From: Clitopilus passeckerianus
Taxonomy: Eukaryota; Basidiomycota; Agaricomycetes; Agaricales; Entolomataceae
Direction: 5' to 3'
Length of the DNA stretch: 64,000 nucleotides
Assembly: GCA_944990035.1 (NCBI GenBank)
Contig: CALYLX010000146.1
Location: 558,001 to 622,000, forward strand
Shown here piece by piece: positions 22,216 through 34,895 of the stretch. The notes beneath the pieces are model-generated. The model saw only the letters and a program-made list of their open reading frames with translations. It made no database searches and had not been told where the DNA came from. The first letter of the stretch is position 1. Each line of letters starts with the position of its first letter. The translations under genes were made by a program, and so were the position numbers.

Positions 22216-23714
22216 TTACGACGGGAGCGGATAAGCAGTGGGACTCTTGTACCCATTCGCACCCACCGCTCTCACTCCAAATTGCACATTGTCCTTCGAC
22301 AAAGTCACCGTCGCCTGACTAACACTGCCCACCGGAATCTGATGACTCCAGAATGGCTCATCCGTAGCCCTCCATACGACCTCATATCGTCCATCAACAT
22401 TCGAATCCTTCGTCCACTTGAGAGTAGAGTTGTTCGCCAACTGGCTGGTACCAAGGGCCGCATTCTTCGGTGTCCCAGGAGCTTGGGCGAGAGACCACAA
22501 GGCTGCTCCCTTAACGCGAGCCACGCGGGCAATGTAGTCAAAGTCAACAAAGTCGATGAGGTCGCCATATTGGATGCCATCCCGGACACGAACGTCTTGG
22601 TGCTGATGTGCGAAGTTTTTATGAGGCTCGGTAAAGCGGACAGCAGGGAAACCCTGTTTGAGGAAAGAAAGGTGGTCTCCGCCTCGCAGGTAACGGTCTG
22701 GCCTGTACATGGTATGTACTAAATGTGAAGGACGAGTCAGGATCCACCGGCAGGTTATGAACTGAGAGGGTTCCACTTACTAGACATGTTGGTCAAAGTG
22801 TTCTGAGCAACTTCGGCCACGAATCGACCAAGCTGACGCGAAGGTGCGTCACTTTCGCCGCCGACAGAAACTCGCTGAGAAACCTGGGAGGACGTCTCCG
22901 TAGGCGGAATGCCTTGCACAAACATCCTCGGATCATAAGGTGCCGTCGTCTGCAGTTGAGCTCCCGACAATGTCATTGTTTAACATCCCCTGAACATCTA
23001 CGCCAGCCGACTTCAACTGCGTGGCGAGGAAGTTGGGCCCATAGAGGTTCTGCTCTTCCCCGGCGACAGCTGCGAAAATGATTGTAGCTACTGGGCTATG
23101 GGACGCCATGATGCCAGCGAGTTCCATGGACACTGCAACACCGGACACATCGTCATTTGCACCAGGAGCGTCATCGCTGAAGTTGTTGATGCTGCTAACG
23201 CGGGAGTCGTAATGGCCAGACACAACATATGTGCGATTCGGGTCCTTGGAGCCTTTTAACGTCGCGATAATGTTGCTGACATTCGTGTTAGACGGAATCC
23301 CACTGGCTGGAGCCTGAATGTAGCTCGGAACAGTGACCGTCATGCGTCCGTTCGAAGCAGCGGCATAGGTACGCATTTCAGAGGCAATCCAGTCCCTTGC
23401 GGCACCGATGCCTCGGGTGCTGCAAGTTTGGATGGAGGCCGTATGACGGGTTCCGAAGGAGACGAGCTTTGCGACGATTGCTTCAATTCGTTTGGGATCA
23501 ATTTGGGAGAGGATGGAGACGAGTTCTTGGTCCGGGACCTGGGGAACAATGGCCTGGCCTGGACCAGGAGGCCATAGATCTACACCTGGGTACGGAAGCT
23601 GGGCGAATGCTGAGACAGTGAAGGTTAGCTTAGGGTACTTTGAGGTTCCGGTAGCAGCGAACCTTTGCTAACAATGAAAAGCACAACAGAGGCGACCAAA
23701 GGGAACGATACCAT
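22216..23714 (-). CDS. Secreted M28-family zinc aminopeptidase
   Basis: A zinc exopeptidase that removes amino acids from peptide N-termini outside the cell. Start '[15 protein letters not shown]' is a signal peptide; the first intron (GTTCGC...TCAG) splits it just before 'AFAQLPYPG', a likely cleavage region. The peptidase core shows the metal ligands in order: His in '[10 protein letters not shown]', Asp in '[10 protein letters not shown]', catalytic Glu and ligand in '[11 protein letters not shown]', Asp in 'MLNNDIVG' and His in '[14 protein letters not shown]'. A C-terminal region with 'WKATDEPFW'-type residues ('[13 protein letters not shown]') resembles a fibronectin-like extension seen in some secreted M28 enzymes. 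Stop TAA at 22216-22218. About 450 residues in four exons. An ATG 16 nt upstream of the chosen start is out of frame. Confidence 0.88.
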
Positions 23715-24556
23715 GTTGAAAGCTGTTCATAGAGCAGTTCAACGAACGTTCGTCCAGTTATATTCCAATTGTGCACCCATGCTCCACATGGACAACATGA
23801 TGGGATTCAATGGGCAAACGACATGCACTCTGATAACGTAGATGCCTATTCCGAGATGGATCCGTCTTGCAGACGCTTTTGGGCGGATAAGACGGATTAG
23901 AAGGCCAAAGACCAGGTTGATATGTGGAATTGAGCAATTCTTGGAGTTCCCATGCATAAGCCAAAATAGCCTGCCGTCGGTCTGTCTCGGCATGGTACAG
24001 AATTCGGATGAAAACACTGGGAAAAATGGGAGAATGATTTAACGTTTTTCTTTCAGCAGAAATGGAAGATTGGGATACCTAAGAGTTGTTTAACGGCAGA
24101 AATGGGGCCTTATTGAGACTAATGCCTCTCACTGGCGGGCTGGCCAACCGAAACGTCCTTCTTTCGTTTCCATGACTTCCTCGATGGTTGGTTTGAGTGG
24201 ATGAGGGATTTTGAGATTTCTCGTTTATACTCCAACCATGTATACAGTCCCCAGAAGTTTGAGTAGGACGGTGCTCGTAGTGAACTTGAAAGAAGATCGT
24301 GATCAAGAGCAATCCAAACTGGCCACCTTCGGCCAAGAGCCCGTCGGGCATCGGAACCGGAACAACGGACCGATCCTAGAAACAGACCTTTGAGGGCAGG
24401 CAGTCCCGAGACAAATATTTGCTCTCCGCTGCTCTCCCTCAAGATGTTGCTTCAGGCGATCTCATAACGAACTTGTAAACTTGGGCTGGCGAATTTATAC
24501 ACGTCTCTTCTCCGATTCTTTGTTGCTGAAACTACTGGATTTGGCCTTTACATAAC
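23715..24556. other. Divergent intergenic region
   Basis: Promoter space between the M28 peptidase (minus) and a small unknown gene (plus). Nothing else is supported. Confidence 0.5.
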
Positions 24557-25458
24557 ATGAAACCCACTAGGCACGCTATCGCAGACATACGGCCAAAGCG
24601 TGTTGCGGACTTGGTATCTAGTATCGTAACTTTTCAGGCTTTGTGAGTAATTCACATCTTTCTAGCAGAAGGGACTCTAACCGATCCTCTGTCAAAAGTG
24701 TTGAAATGCTCAAAAAGAACTACGATGACATGGTCACTCCGTCCGCGAACACTGCTCTATCGGAACATCTGAAAGCAAATGGTCTTGATTCCTTTGATGA
24801 TCTATATACCCGAGTCATGGAGGTGTTTTCAAATGAAGACGAGATTCACTTGCTCAAGGTTTGTCAACTTGCTGGAGTTTATTGGTCAGAATGTCTCGTA
24901 ATGTTGCACATCCATAGTTTGCGCGACTTTACGATGCTCATGCCGAAGAGGTCAGTAGACCAATTCACGTAAAGAATGTCAAAGAACTCATTTCTTTGAT
25001 CAGCTCTGCAGCATCGAACAGACAAGGCGGCATCAAGATCCTTCGTATCGGGGACCGCTGAAAAAGTGCATAGATAATCTGTGTGCGATTCGATGGTTCC
25101 AGCAAGTATGCCAGGATACTTTCGTGGCGTTCGAGCATTCCAAGGTCAGTTATCACCCACACGAATAGCTCCTCCACAAAATGAATGACTGCCCTTCCGC
25201 TTGGTATCCTAGGATACCATCAGGGCCATCTCAGAATCCTGGGACACTGATAAAGACGCCGCCATGCCTCTCATTCACAAAGTCTGTGCCGCGATTCAGC
25301 GGTCTATAAATGAAGAGGGAAGTTTAGACCGACATTGGATGTTTCTGCGGCACCTCGATCGGGAAAATGAGTCGTTCACAGGATACGATCCCAATTTTGA
25401 GGAGATCTTGAGAATGTGTGACGAGGGGGAGATTAAATGCTTTCGACCAGCGTTGTAA
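24557..25458 (+). CDS. Hypothetical protein, about 220 aa
   Basis: Not recognised. Exons join cleanly with canonical introns: 'MKPTRHAIADIRPKRVADLV' then GTGAGT...CTAG; 'DSNRSSVKSVEMLKKNYDDM' to 'SNEDEIHLLK' then GTTTGT...ATAG; 'FARLYDAHAEE' then GTCAGT...TCAG; 'LCSIEQTRRHQDPSYRGPLK' to 'DTFVAFEHSK' then GTCAGT...CTAG; and 'DTIRAISESWDTDKDAAM' to 'EGEIKCFRPAL' with TAA at 25456-25458. The clean five-exon structure is the main reason to call it real. It is probably a soluble, helical protein: no signal peptide, membrane helix or catalytic motif was noticed. Confidence 0.6.
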
Positions 25459-25713
25459 CTATTTATGGGTTTAAGGATGACTGGATGGGTTGGGCTGGAT
25501 AGGTTGTCGAATTAAAGGTTCGCCAGATCTTCTATATCCACATTCGATATCTAGCCCTTTCGGCACTTTCATTTATACACAAAAGATCTTTTTACTATCA
25601 TCGCAGACCAAGGATTACACAGGTGGCCTTCAACTGCTAACAGATCCCTCATGTGTCCCTTCCAACTCTAAATCTAAGTACATTTCTCTCCTAGCCAAGG
25701 CATTGGTTGATGT

Positions 25714-27291
25714 TTACAGCATTGCCTTGGGCGAATCCAACGTTCTATGATTCTCCTCAATAAACCCAGCCAGATATTCAGCCAACAACTCTGGTTTCTC
25801 CTGTGGTATCTATCGCGTGAAATGTACATCAGCAAAGAAGGCCTCCACTTACAGTAAATCTAAAGGAACTCACCAAATGACTCGCCCCCATAACTCTAAC
25901 ATTCCCGGCATTCTTCGGCCTCAACCACACCCTCTCCCTTGCCGCACCCGGCGGCCCAAATTCCTCCGCCCCCGGCGCCCCAGGAGTCCCAGGCATGACC
26001 CACCTCAACTTAATCCTCTCATCCAGCTTGGGCACCTGCGCATACACTTCCGCCCGCGTGTGATTTTCAGCGAATACGACGGCCTCCTGCAGGCCTGATG
26101 TCTTCAGCCTCGCTTGTCCATTTTCTCGTGAGTCAGTGATATAAGTCCCGCCCTCGACATACGCCCGAAGAGCGTCTTTATTCCAAGCTCCAAAGAAGGG
26201 CGATTTAGACAGAGCTTCGATTGCCGCTTCTTTTGACGGCCAGGAATCCCGCCGGACGAGGGCACCCAAGACTAGGGCGTTTACATGCTGCTGTGCGGAA
26301 GCTTGTGTCACTGGTCCATTGGGAGGTTTAACGATGATGGGGTCGACGAGGATGAGGGAGGAGAAGAGGCTGGGGTAGGTTAGGGCTGCGAGGGTGGTTG
26401 AGCATCCTCCAAAGGAGTGGCCTATGCAAAGAAGTTGACGATGCTTGAAGCCGTGAGATTTGCGGTGGGAGGTTTCTGGGGCTGGGATTTGGGAGAGGTG
26501 GGTGGGGAGCGCCGACGGAGATAGAGAGGATGGGAGGAAGTGTAGGAGGAAGTTGGAGATGTCGCGGGAGTTGTCTGTCCAGTCGACTATGAGGTGTTCA
26601 GCTATGTGTTTTGTAAGAGAGGAAAGGTTTTGAGGACGTACAGTTGCAACCGAGGGTGTCCTTGTTCACTAAGCATGCGTCACCGTGCTGGATAGCTTCC
26701 CAAGTCCATATTTCGTCAATTATGTGTCCCGATGGGGAGTTGAGCAGATAATTTATTGTAGGCTCCCAGATCTGAGTGGGTACATAGAATCAGTTCTTTC
26801 TTTAGCCAAGAACAACAGGATGAACAGACCTCCTTCGGGAACCCAGTCGCATGCGCAAAGAAAAGCGTTACACCACTTCCGCTCCCATCCAATCCCTTCC
26901 TAACATACCGATTCAAGCAATTCCACAACACCGCAGGCTGCTCGAATCCGGTCTTGGCATCCTCTTTGGCTCTCTTCTTGAATCTATCATTCACGCTCTT
27001 GGCCCATTCCTGCCTCTCCTGCTTCGTCGTCTTCGGGCCCAACGTTTGACATTCGGGGATGTATGGTGTAATACGCAGATAGCATGAGGGGATAAGATGT
27101 GTGGAGAGGGAATAGTTCAAGGATGCCGAGCCAGAGAAGGCTGGTTGACGTTGTGGGGTGGGAAGGGCTGGTTTAGATAGCAGAAGGTGGGCTGGTGGCA
27201 GGTGGACTGGGAGAACCGGCCGAGTGGAATATGGTGCCCAGCTAGCTGGGGTTTCGGGTGGGGGGTATGATTGGAATTTGGAGGAAGCCAT
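25714..27291 (-). CDS. Alpha/beta hydrolase, LPX1-like, C-terminus AML
   Basis: Serine hydrolase of the alpha/beta fold resembling fungal peroxisomal lipase-like (LPX1/toxin-biosynthesis AKT2-type) proteins. The long N-terminal region 'FQSYPPPETPASWAPYSTRP' precedes 'WNCLNRYVRKGL' and the strand 'GVTLFFAHATGFPKE'. The nucleophile elbow is 'LLCIGHSFGGCS', a conserved Asp is in 'LVDPIIVKPP', and the likely catalytic His is in 'VMGASHLIPQE'. The last residues are 'KAML' before TAA (25714-25716), a weak variant of a type-1 peroxisomal signal. It is a paralogue of the plus-strand gene at 29333, sharing 'NRYVRKxL', 'KSPFFGAW' and 'PKLDxRIKLRWVMPG'. About 430 residues in four or more exons. Substrate unknown. 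Confidence 0.85.
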
Positions 27292-28082
27292 TGGGTTCTC
27301 TCAAAGGTTATAGTTGGCCTTCACAAGCTTCCAGATGGTCGACCTCGATTGAAAGGTCAAACTGTGAACGGCGCTGACTGACAACCTATGTGGGCATTAC
27401 GGTTATATGTTTGCCGGAAGATATAGAGTGCCGCCCCGGATCTTTGAGGTACAAGCAGGATGAGCGCGTGTTTTCACGTGGGGTTCGGCTGAGGTCAAGT
27501 CTGGTCAAGTAGACCACGCACGCCTTCAGCTTTCTTTTGCCAACGCAAGGGCGAGTCCAGGATCCTAACGCGCCGGACTAGATGTGCAGCGCAGTTCAAG
27601 TCACAGTCGCAGGTGTCAGAGCGTCCGATAGGACCGGGCCGTCGTCTCGGAGGAGTTCCTCCGAATTCGCACCCAAAAGCAAACACTATTGAGGAGAATA
27701 ATTACGAATAATATTCACTCGGCTACTTTCTGTTATACTATTACTATAAAGTCGAGCGAAGCAGCTGGGAAAGTTAGTACCCGTTGGCCCGTTTGTTGAG
27801 TGAATTGAGGTAATGATGTAGTAACGATGCGTGGTCCGAAATCACACACCAGAGGCATCTTCATCTGTTGGTCGCATTCTCGGACTACCTTTCCCATGTC
27901 TTGATCGGGGAAGAAGACTTATATGGGAGGAAGGACTCGGAAAATCAACAAATTGAGATTGCATCATATCCCTGTTGGTGTATTCTGAGTGGTCAACACT
28001 TCGGAAAGAACTGCGTCAAAATAAGGCGGAAGCAAACCATCTACAGTTTTTCCAGCTTAAATTCCAAGCCGACTCGGGTAGA
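27292..28082. other. Intergenic region upstream of the minus-strand alpha/beta hydrolase
   Basis: Contains the promoter of the hydrolase gene and a short 7-bp-arm palindrome (CGGAGGA..TCCTCCG, 27648-27663). No gene recognised. Confidence 0.45.
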
Positions 28083-28725
28083 TTAGGGCTCGTAATCTGA
28101 CTCTTCATCGCTTGATGTCTCCATGTCAAAAGTAGGCGTTACATATGGAACATGAACGGCGGCTAGATGTTCCTGGAACGCTCTCAACGGATGGTCCGAG
28201 GGATAATCTCGAACACGGTTGCCAATGAGTTCGTCAAATGGTATGTCGAATGTTGAGTTCTTTTGAATATAGTTCAGACAAGCTGAGATCCGCTGGGTAA
28301 ACCTGCGATTTTTCTGCAGGGGACCTGCTTCATGTTGAGGAGCCGTTCGACACATGTACTCCATGAAGCGAGCCTCCACCCAGAAGGAATCTCGGAGCTG
28401 CACGAGCTCTTCGAAGGCATGCCTGGTAGAATTTTCAGAGGCCGGAATTGAGTCGAACTGTTTCTGGGGAGGTTACACTGCACAGGATATCAAACCGGAA
28501 GAGACCTTTAATCTAATGAGCGCTTACAGGGGTGGGGAGTGTGGATTCAAAAGGCTGACATTCGCAGGCTACATTGCCGTTACGGTTCTCGTAATCATTA
28601 AGTACCTGAGGTAAGGAAGTTTGGATGCATGCAACGAGTCGCAGAGGCTCGTCAGGCTCATGAGGGCAAATAAATTGATAATTATGCCGGAATTGTGTAG
28701 TCTTTCCAGAGTGAGCACGAGCCAT
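28083..28725 (-). CDS. Hypothetical protein, about 190 aa
   Basis: Two exons join through a canonical intron: 'MARAHSGKTTQFRHNYQF' to 'FESTLPTP', then GTAAGC...CCAG, then 'KQFDSIPASENSTRHAFEE' to the acidic tail 'METSSDEESDYEP' and stop at 28083-28085. The middle contains 'LVQLRDSFWVEARFMEYMC' and 'RRFTQRISACLNYIQKNS', likely helical. No known domain, signal peptide or membrane helix recognised. It lies between two head-to-head alpha/beta hydrolase paralogues. The exon join and acidic C-terminus support a real gene, but no function can be given. Confidence 0.5.
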
Positions 28726-29332
28726 CTCTACCGCCGGAGAGAAACTGTAGAGGCTATGCAGACATCGTGGGAGCAGAGATAGATTAGCTGGTAAACGGAG
28801 TCAAGTCCAGGTGCAAGTTACGGGGATCAAAGATTCGAATCCATGTGGCTATGTGATGCTATCAAAGTACCGATTCCGAAGTCCGACTTCCGAATTCCAG
28901 TTTTCCTTTCCTCGACCATGATATGGCCAACGATTTACAGGGGGCTGTAATTTTTCGAAGATGGGATCTCTCAGCAGACCTTGTGAATACCCCAGGCGCT
29001 ATCCACTTGACTGCTTAATGAGATCCGCATACCTTACGCTCCCTGCAGTTCTATTCGGCAGAGACTTCTATGTCGCGTGCAGAACACCGTCTGGCTGAAA
29101 AATCAAAGCCAAGCATGCAAGAAAAGGTCTTACAGCACCATGATGACATTGTTCTGTTCGGCAGAACCTGAACTATGCTATTCGTATTCGCAAAGGGTCC
29201 TTGTTCGCGATCTACGGACCCTCACTCACGGTCATAGGTGATGCACCTGTACGGTCCCGAAAATGCTTGAACCTTTATGTAAGGAGACTTGCACAATATA
29301 TCGACTTTGTCCACCCCTAGTACTCTGAACGG
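28726..29332. other. Divergent intergenic region
   Basis: Promoter space between the unknown minus-strand gene and the plus-strand alpha/beta hydrolase. A short GATTCGAATC near 28829 resembles a tRNA B box, but no A box or acceptor stem was found. Confidence 0.45.
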
Positions 29333-31179
29333 ATGGATGCCCACGCTTCAATCAAGTCTACTGGTAAAGCAACCCCGGATTCATTGAATTCCCGTTCAAT
29401 TCCCGGGCCCGTGGCTGCAGTCAATGAAGCGTTCCCAGCAGACCTTGGCTCTTATCCACCAACACCCACGCCGCCTAGGTGGCCCATCCATCACACTCGG
29501 CCACTTGTTCCAATCCATCCCCCTCCCACTTACATTCTTTCGTCGATTACAAAGCCGTCACTACCTTCTCCAGCCCGAAATCCTGCCTTCTCCCCCACGA
29601 TAGTATCTAAATGGGCCTTATCAACTCACATCATACCTGCGTGCTACCTTCGTTCCACACCTTACTACCCAGAACCTTCATACCCAAGGGTAGACGCTAC
29701 CAAGGAGGAGAGACTGACTTGGGCAAAGGATCAAGCAAAGATGCTCCTCGGGGCCGGGAAGGTTGAGAGAGCCGGCATGGAGTATGAACAACCTGGGCCT
29801 GGAATTCTGTGGAATTGCGTGAATCGATATGTGAGGAAGGATCTCGAAGAGTCGGGAACAAAGGGAACTGGTGCGACACTCTTTTTCGTACACGCAGCCG
29901 GGTTTCATAAAGAGGTTGGTTTCCCCGAATTGTTCTTCCTCGGTGATTGTTCTGACAGAAAGGACCCCTGTTTCCACTAGATCTGGGAGCCAATTGTTAA
30001 CATCCTCCTTAGCTCACCTGCTGGTGCGGCTGTCGATGAAGTATGGACCTGGGAAGCCGTCCAGCACGGGGATGCTGGCTTGCTGAACAAGGGCAGACTC
30101 GGCTCGACTTGTATGTGTATCTTCTGCCTCTTCGTGTGACTCTCTAACGTCTTTATTCGATCCCCAGTCGATTGGACTGACAATGCGCGCGATATCCTCA
30201 ACTTCCTTCTCTATTATCTACCTTCTTCCGCTACTTCCAAACCACTACCCCTTCACCTCGAACAGATATCCCTCACAGAGAAGAGTGTCAGGAAATCGAA
30301 TGGATTTGGGAACCGAAAACTCATGTGTATTGGTCACTCCTATGGAGGTTTCTCATCGTAAGTCTGACTCGTAGCCCAAACTCAGGCCCTAACCATTTAA
30401 ATCTTTAGAATGCTCGCAGCAATAACTGAGCCCCGACTCTTTTCGTCGCTGATTGTTATCGACCCCATCATCTCGAGGCCTGACCCGACCACCCTCGCTA
30501 TCTGTGCCAACCACACGAAGGAGTTGGTCTTCGGCGCTCTCTTGCGAAGAGAGACCTGGACATCTCGGCAAGAGGCTTTCGACACCCTTGTAAAATCGCC
30601 GTTCTTCGGCGCCTGGGAGAAAGAGTCATTCAAAGTCTACGTCGAGTGTGGCACTTATCCTGTCGGTGGGCAGGGCAACAACACTAAAGTATCGGAAGGA
30701 GATGCCACTGACGGGTTAGGAGAGGGGTATAGATTGAAGACATCTGCTTTTCAAGAAGCGCTGGCCTTCTCGGAACCATATACGAGAACAGAGGTCTACC
30801 TCCAAGTACCAAAATTGGACAGCAGGATCAAGTTGAGGTGGGTTATGCCTGGTAGGCCTGATTCGAGCGAGTAGGCATTTATTATTCCGCAAACATGAAA
30901 CCATTAAACTCATGGGTCTGATGTAGGTTCGGACCACCCGGATCTGCGAGAGAAAGAGTATGGCTTAGACCGAAGAATGCAGCAAATGTGAGAATCTTAG
31001 GCGCGAGACACCTGGTCAGTATACTCCCCTTTGATTTTTTGACGCTTGCCGACCAGTACTTTGCGGTATACTAGATTCCACAGGAACAGCCAAATGCTCT
31101 GGCTGAGTACCTCTCCGCATTTATTGCAGAGACTTACAAGATAGAAGGTGGGATTAAGGTTTATAAGGCCAAGCTATAA
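29333..31179 (+). CDS. Alpha/beta hydrolase, LPX1-like, with PTS1 tail AKL
   Basis: Paralogue of the gene at 25714-27291. N-terminal Pro-rich region 'YPPTPTPPRWPIHHTRPLV' is followed by 'WNCVNRYVRKDLEES' and 'GATLFFVHAAGFHKE'. After introns come 'IWEPIVNILLSSPAGAAV', 'VWTWEAVQHGDAGL', the nucleophile motif 'LMCIGHSYGGFSS', 'SSLIVIDPIISRP', 'KSPFFGAWEKESFK', 'LRWVMPGRPD' and 'ILGARHLIPQEQPNALAEYL'. The C-terminus 'VYKAKL' ends in AKL, which fits the accepted type-1 peroxisomal targeting consensus, so the enzyme probably works in peroxisomes, perhaps on fatty-acid-derived esters or thioesters. The catalytic Ser, Asp and His are all present. About 520 residues, five or more exons. The start is the first in-frame ATG, 9 nt after a TAG-containing leader. 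Confidence 0.87.
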
Positions 31180-31478
31180 GATGTGAGATGGTACTAGTAG
31201 GGACAAATCAGAGGACTTGCAGAGACTTTGGTTGGATCGGTATCATTAACTTGTACTCCCACATACTGTATAATACATGCCAGCACATATCTTCTCCAAT
31301 ATCCGAGCCGCTAATGGGTGACATGCGAAAGGACGACATCAAGAATGCACTAACGGGTACGTAATACAGGAAGGGAACGTGCTGCTCGAGAACTCTTCAA
31401 TTTGCCCATCTCAGACCCGATCTGAGGCGGAGTACTATCAACGTCAAGGGGCGAATGTCGCGGATAACTTCAAGGAAA

Positions 31479-34400
31479 TTATCGGGTGACAACATTTTCC
31501 ACGTCGTAGCAATGGTACCAGAGCATTTCATCACCCTCTGGTTCGGGAAGTGGCATTGAGTAAGGGATGCATACCCTCATCAACGTCCTTTTCGTACGTG
31601 CAACGTCGGATGCAGGGTCTTTGCGATATCTGTAAAAGCTAGATTTTGCACCAGCGGAGTTCAGTTCTGGCTTGGCTTTTTCAAGTTCCTGGAGCCCTTC
31701 GGGGGAGAGGAGGAGGTCAGCAGCGCTGTTCAAGTAATGAAACATCGACCACGTTGCCTCTGCCTCAGCTTCGGGGTTCGATGTGTGGAAGGATGCAGGG
31801 GGGACGAGGAGATCCCAGAGCATAAGAATGATCTTAAGGACGGCTGGGGAGTAATTGCTTCGCCAAAACTTGCACAGGGAATGGATCTTTTGGGCAAGTT
31901 CGGACGCAAATCCCGACTCGACGAATACCTTGAACATGGGTATAAGGTCTTCGAAGGCCATTTCTCCAAGGGCGATCCACCAAAAGTATTCCAGAGCATT
32001 TTTTGTGTCCATCGGGGAGGTTGCTGGGTCAAGTGGGTCGAGGTCGTCAAGGAGCTTGGCCAGTAGGAGCTGGGGTAAAAGTGGGGATTCCAAGGTGACG
32101 GGGCTTCCATTCAGAAATCGGGACAGATTGGAATCAGACTGGATGTCAAGGAACAGATCGTCCACGACACTGCGAACTCTGCCTGCCGGATAGCTGGTTT
32201 CATCATAGAGGTCACTTCTCCTAGTTTTGGCGATTGCTATGAGATCGACAAGGAAATTAAGACAACGCTGAGGACGTGTTTTGTCAATTTGCTGATGAAG
32301 GCATTTGTGTACGTTGGAAAGAAGGGTGTACGCTTCTTGAGATCCAACCAATCGGTCTTCGGGCGGTCCCATGTCCAAACTGTCATGACAAGCGAGACAA
32401 AGTAGGACTTCTCTGTACGCGTCAGGCCACGGAGGTATCTGACCGGCCATGGCGAAGTCGCGTTCCCAAAACACATAATCATTGGTGTTGCGACCCGTCT
32501 CCCCTACATCCGGGTCTGGACCTCCGATTGGGCCATTTGCTGGCATGACATCTAGAAGGTGCTTCCATCTCGCCTCAGATGTCTTCCAAAAATCTGATGT
32601 CGTAGTCCATCCCGCTTTCTCGATTCTTCGGTAAATGTATCGAGTAATCAGCGGGGAATCCTCTTGCTTGGTGTGGTCAAAGCAAGCGGCAAACATCGAA
32701 TCCAGCTCTTCTTCAGAACGCCGTGTCTGTCCGGACGTCTTCTGCTGCTCATCGTATGATTCGAGGTATCCGCACAAGAGCGCTAGCCCGGAGCTATCGT
32801 GGTCGCTGAATGCCAGGGGTTCGAACTTCGAGGTAGTGGTGGCAAAAAGATGAGGGAAACAGGTCAGGGCATTGTTGATATATCGATTGAATATGGCTGA
32901 GCGTAGAAAATCGATATGCTCATGCAGTTGGCCGAGAAGGGGCTTTCCGGCATCATAGCGATAACCATAGTAGAGGCTGCCTGGTCGTCCGGCTTCCTGC
33001 CACTGACCAACGAACAGGGTATATCTTTGGGGCCCCAGGGGAACGCTTTTGTAAAACGAGCCCAGTAAGTCGAGGTAATTGGGGGAAAGGAATTCCTGAA
33101 TTTCGGAAAGCAAGCGCTCATTGACCGTGGTATTCAAAAGTGCATCCTCGATGTCTTGACAAATGGCCAGGGTACACAGAGCCAACGCGGAGCTCGCGGA
33201 AGCGTGATCAAGGGTCAAATCACCACTGGATTTGTCGTCGCCCATTCCATTAAACAAGACCGCAACGATTTCGGTCGAGAACCAAGAAATACGCCGACCA
33301 TTGGCCTTGAGGGTTGTGGAAGGCATAGAAAACTCCCCGCGTTGATCAAGCAACAAATACGCCAGGATATGAAGTAGTCTAGGGCAAACAATGCGGCACC
33401 GCTGGCGATGAGTGTCTTCAAACCAGGAATTGTCCATGTTGGTCATCATCGCGAATGTCCTGGCAATAATATCGCAGTCTGCATCTGTGGTCTCGAGAAG
33501 TGGACGAATGTAATGAAGATTCCTTGTGCGAAGACCATCCGGACCCCATAAAAGGTCTATGAGCGCTTCAACAAAAGGGAGCAACTCCCGGTCATCGTCT
33601 AATGATTTAAGGGTCCAAGCAATAGCCCTGGCCTCTTGTTCTGGACATCTGACGCGAGAGGCGTCTAGCATTGTCCGAGTCAAATTCCATCTAGAATTCG
33701 AGCCCAGCTCGCCGCCTGTCTGTGATTGGGCGAAGGAGATGGTTTGTATTGGAACTGAAGGCGCTGATGAGCTAGGTGTAGCTTCAGATTCTGGCACTGG
33801 GTGGGAGGGTGATGGGGGCTGGGTGTTTCGTGCGGTAAGTGGAAGGGCTATGGAGGACGAGTCTTTCTCATCGTCTTTCTCCTCTTGAGCTTCTGGATCT
33901 TGTTGGGAACTGGACGACCTCAATGACATCATGGTAGAGAGGTTACGCTGCAGGAACCTCTGAGAACCCTCGTAGAGTCCTTGAAGGAGGGAAAGGGCAC
34001 CCTTGACGGGGGTCGGTGTCGTTCGTAATCCTTGCCATGTGATCCACAGCACAGCTGAAAGTGGGGTGCGATATGGGGCTTCGAATTTGATGAGAGGCAG
34101 AATAGTAAAGGCCGAGTATGCCACTGCAGCTACGATCAGCGCTGCGACGATCAGCCACGTCAAGACGGAGTTGACGGGATTTAGAAACGCAATTAAACCA
34201 CCAAAGAAGGTGAATAGGGAAACATGGAGTAGTGTCGGGATGAGGTCCACAATAGTGTGCATCTTGAACCCTTTCAGGCCGAAATATAGGAAACGGAGAA
34301 GCCTGGCTCGCCTGACAGGTGAACGAACCATAGAGGTCTTCTGGATAAATTGTCGCGTCCACTGCTGCACAAGGGTGGCAAGGAATGCGCACAGAAGCGC

Positions 34401-34895
34401 CAGAGTCAGGCTCAAAAACCAGAGGATGTTACATGCCAAGGCAGTTTTCGTAGGACCATCAAATGTGTCGAGGGGTTGGGTCAGGTTACGACCTTCCTGC
34501 GGTAGAATGAGCTGCTCCGAAATGAGTTTAAGTAGATTGGCGGATGTTTCTGCGGGGTCTTCCTGTAAATTCTTGTAGCTCTCGATCACGAACGCCGTCA
34601 AGACGGCGGAATACAAGCCTGACTAAGAGCAGGTCAGTATTGAGACTACTCGGGTGGATTAACCCAACGACATACAAACACCAACGTGACATCCATGTCA
34701 TCCTTCCAACTAGAGACAAGGCCTTTGTCGTATTCCTGGGCTTCTCTTGCGTAAAGATCCCATACTTTTCCACACGCTTCCTCGTCAGTCTGCTTCAGAT
34801 CTGTGGTGGGTTTCTCGGGGCCTATGGAAGGCGGATTGCATCAGTGGCTCATAAAAGCCTATGGCAGAGTCGGGGGTATGCTTACCTTTCTCCAT
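31479..34895 (-). CDS. DUF6535-domain membrane protein, about 1,100 aa
   Basis: A tiny first exon 'MEKG' at 34895 is joined (GTAAGC...ATAG) to 'PEKPTTDLKQTDEEACGKVW' and 'SWKDDMDVTLVF', then (GTATGT...TTAG) to one very long exon. The N-terminal domain matches DUF6535: 'SGLYSAVLTAFVIESYKNLQ', helices 'ILWFLSLTLALLCAFLATLV' with 'QQWTRQFIQ', then 'PTLLHVSLFTFFGGLIAFL' and 'WLIVAALIVAAVAYSAFTIL'. These four helices should anchor the protein in a membrane. A Ser/Pro-rich linker follows, then about 750 soluble, helical residues of no known fold. The family is common and expanded in Agaricomycetes; its function is not established. The gene is divergent from MCM4 with about 0.5 kb between the starts. 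Confidence 0.85.

Noticed and set aside
28826..28840. tRNA B-box-like GATTCGAATCC
   Set aside because: No A box at the right distance and no acceptor-stem pairing around it.
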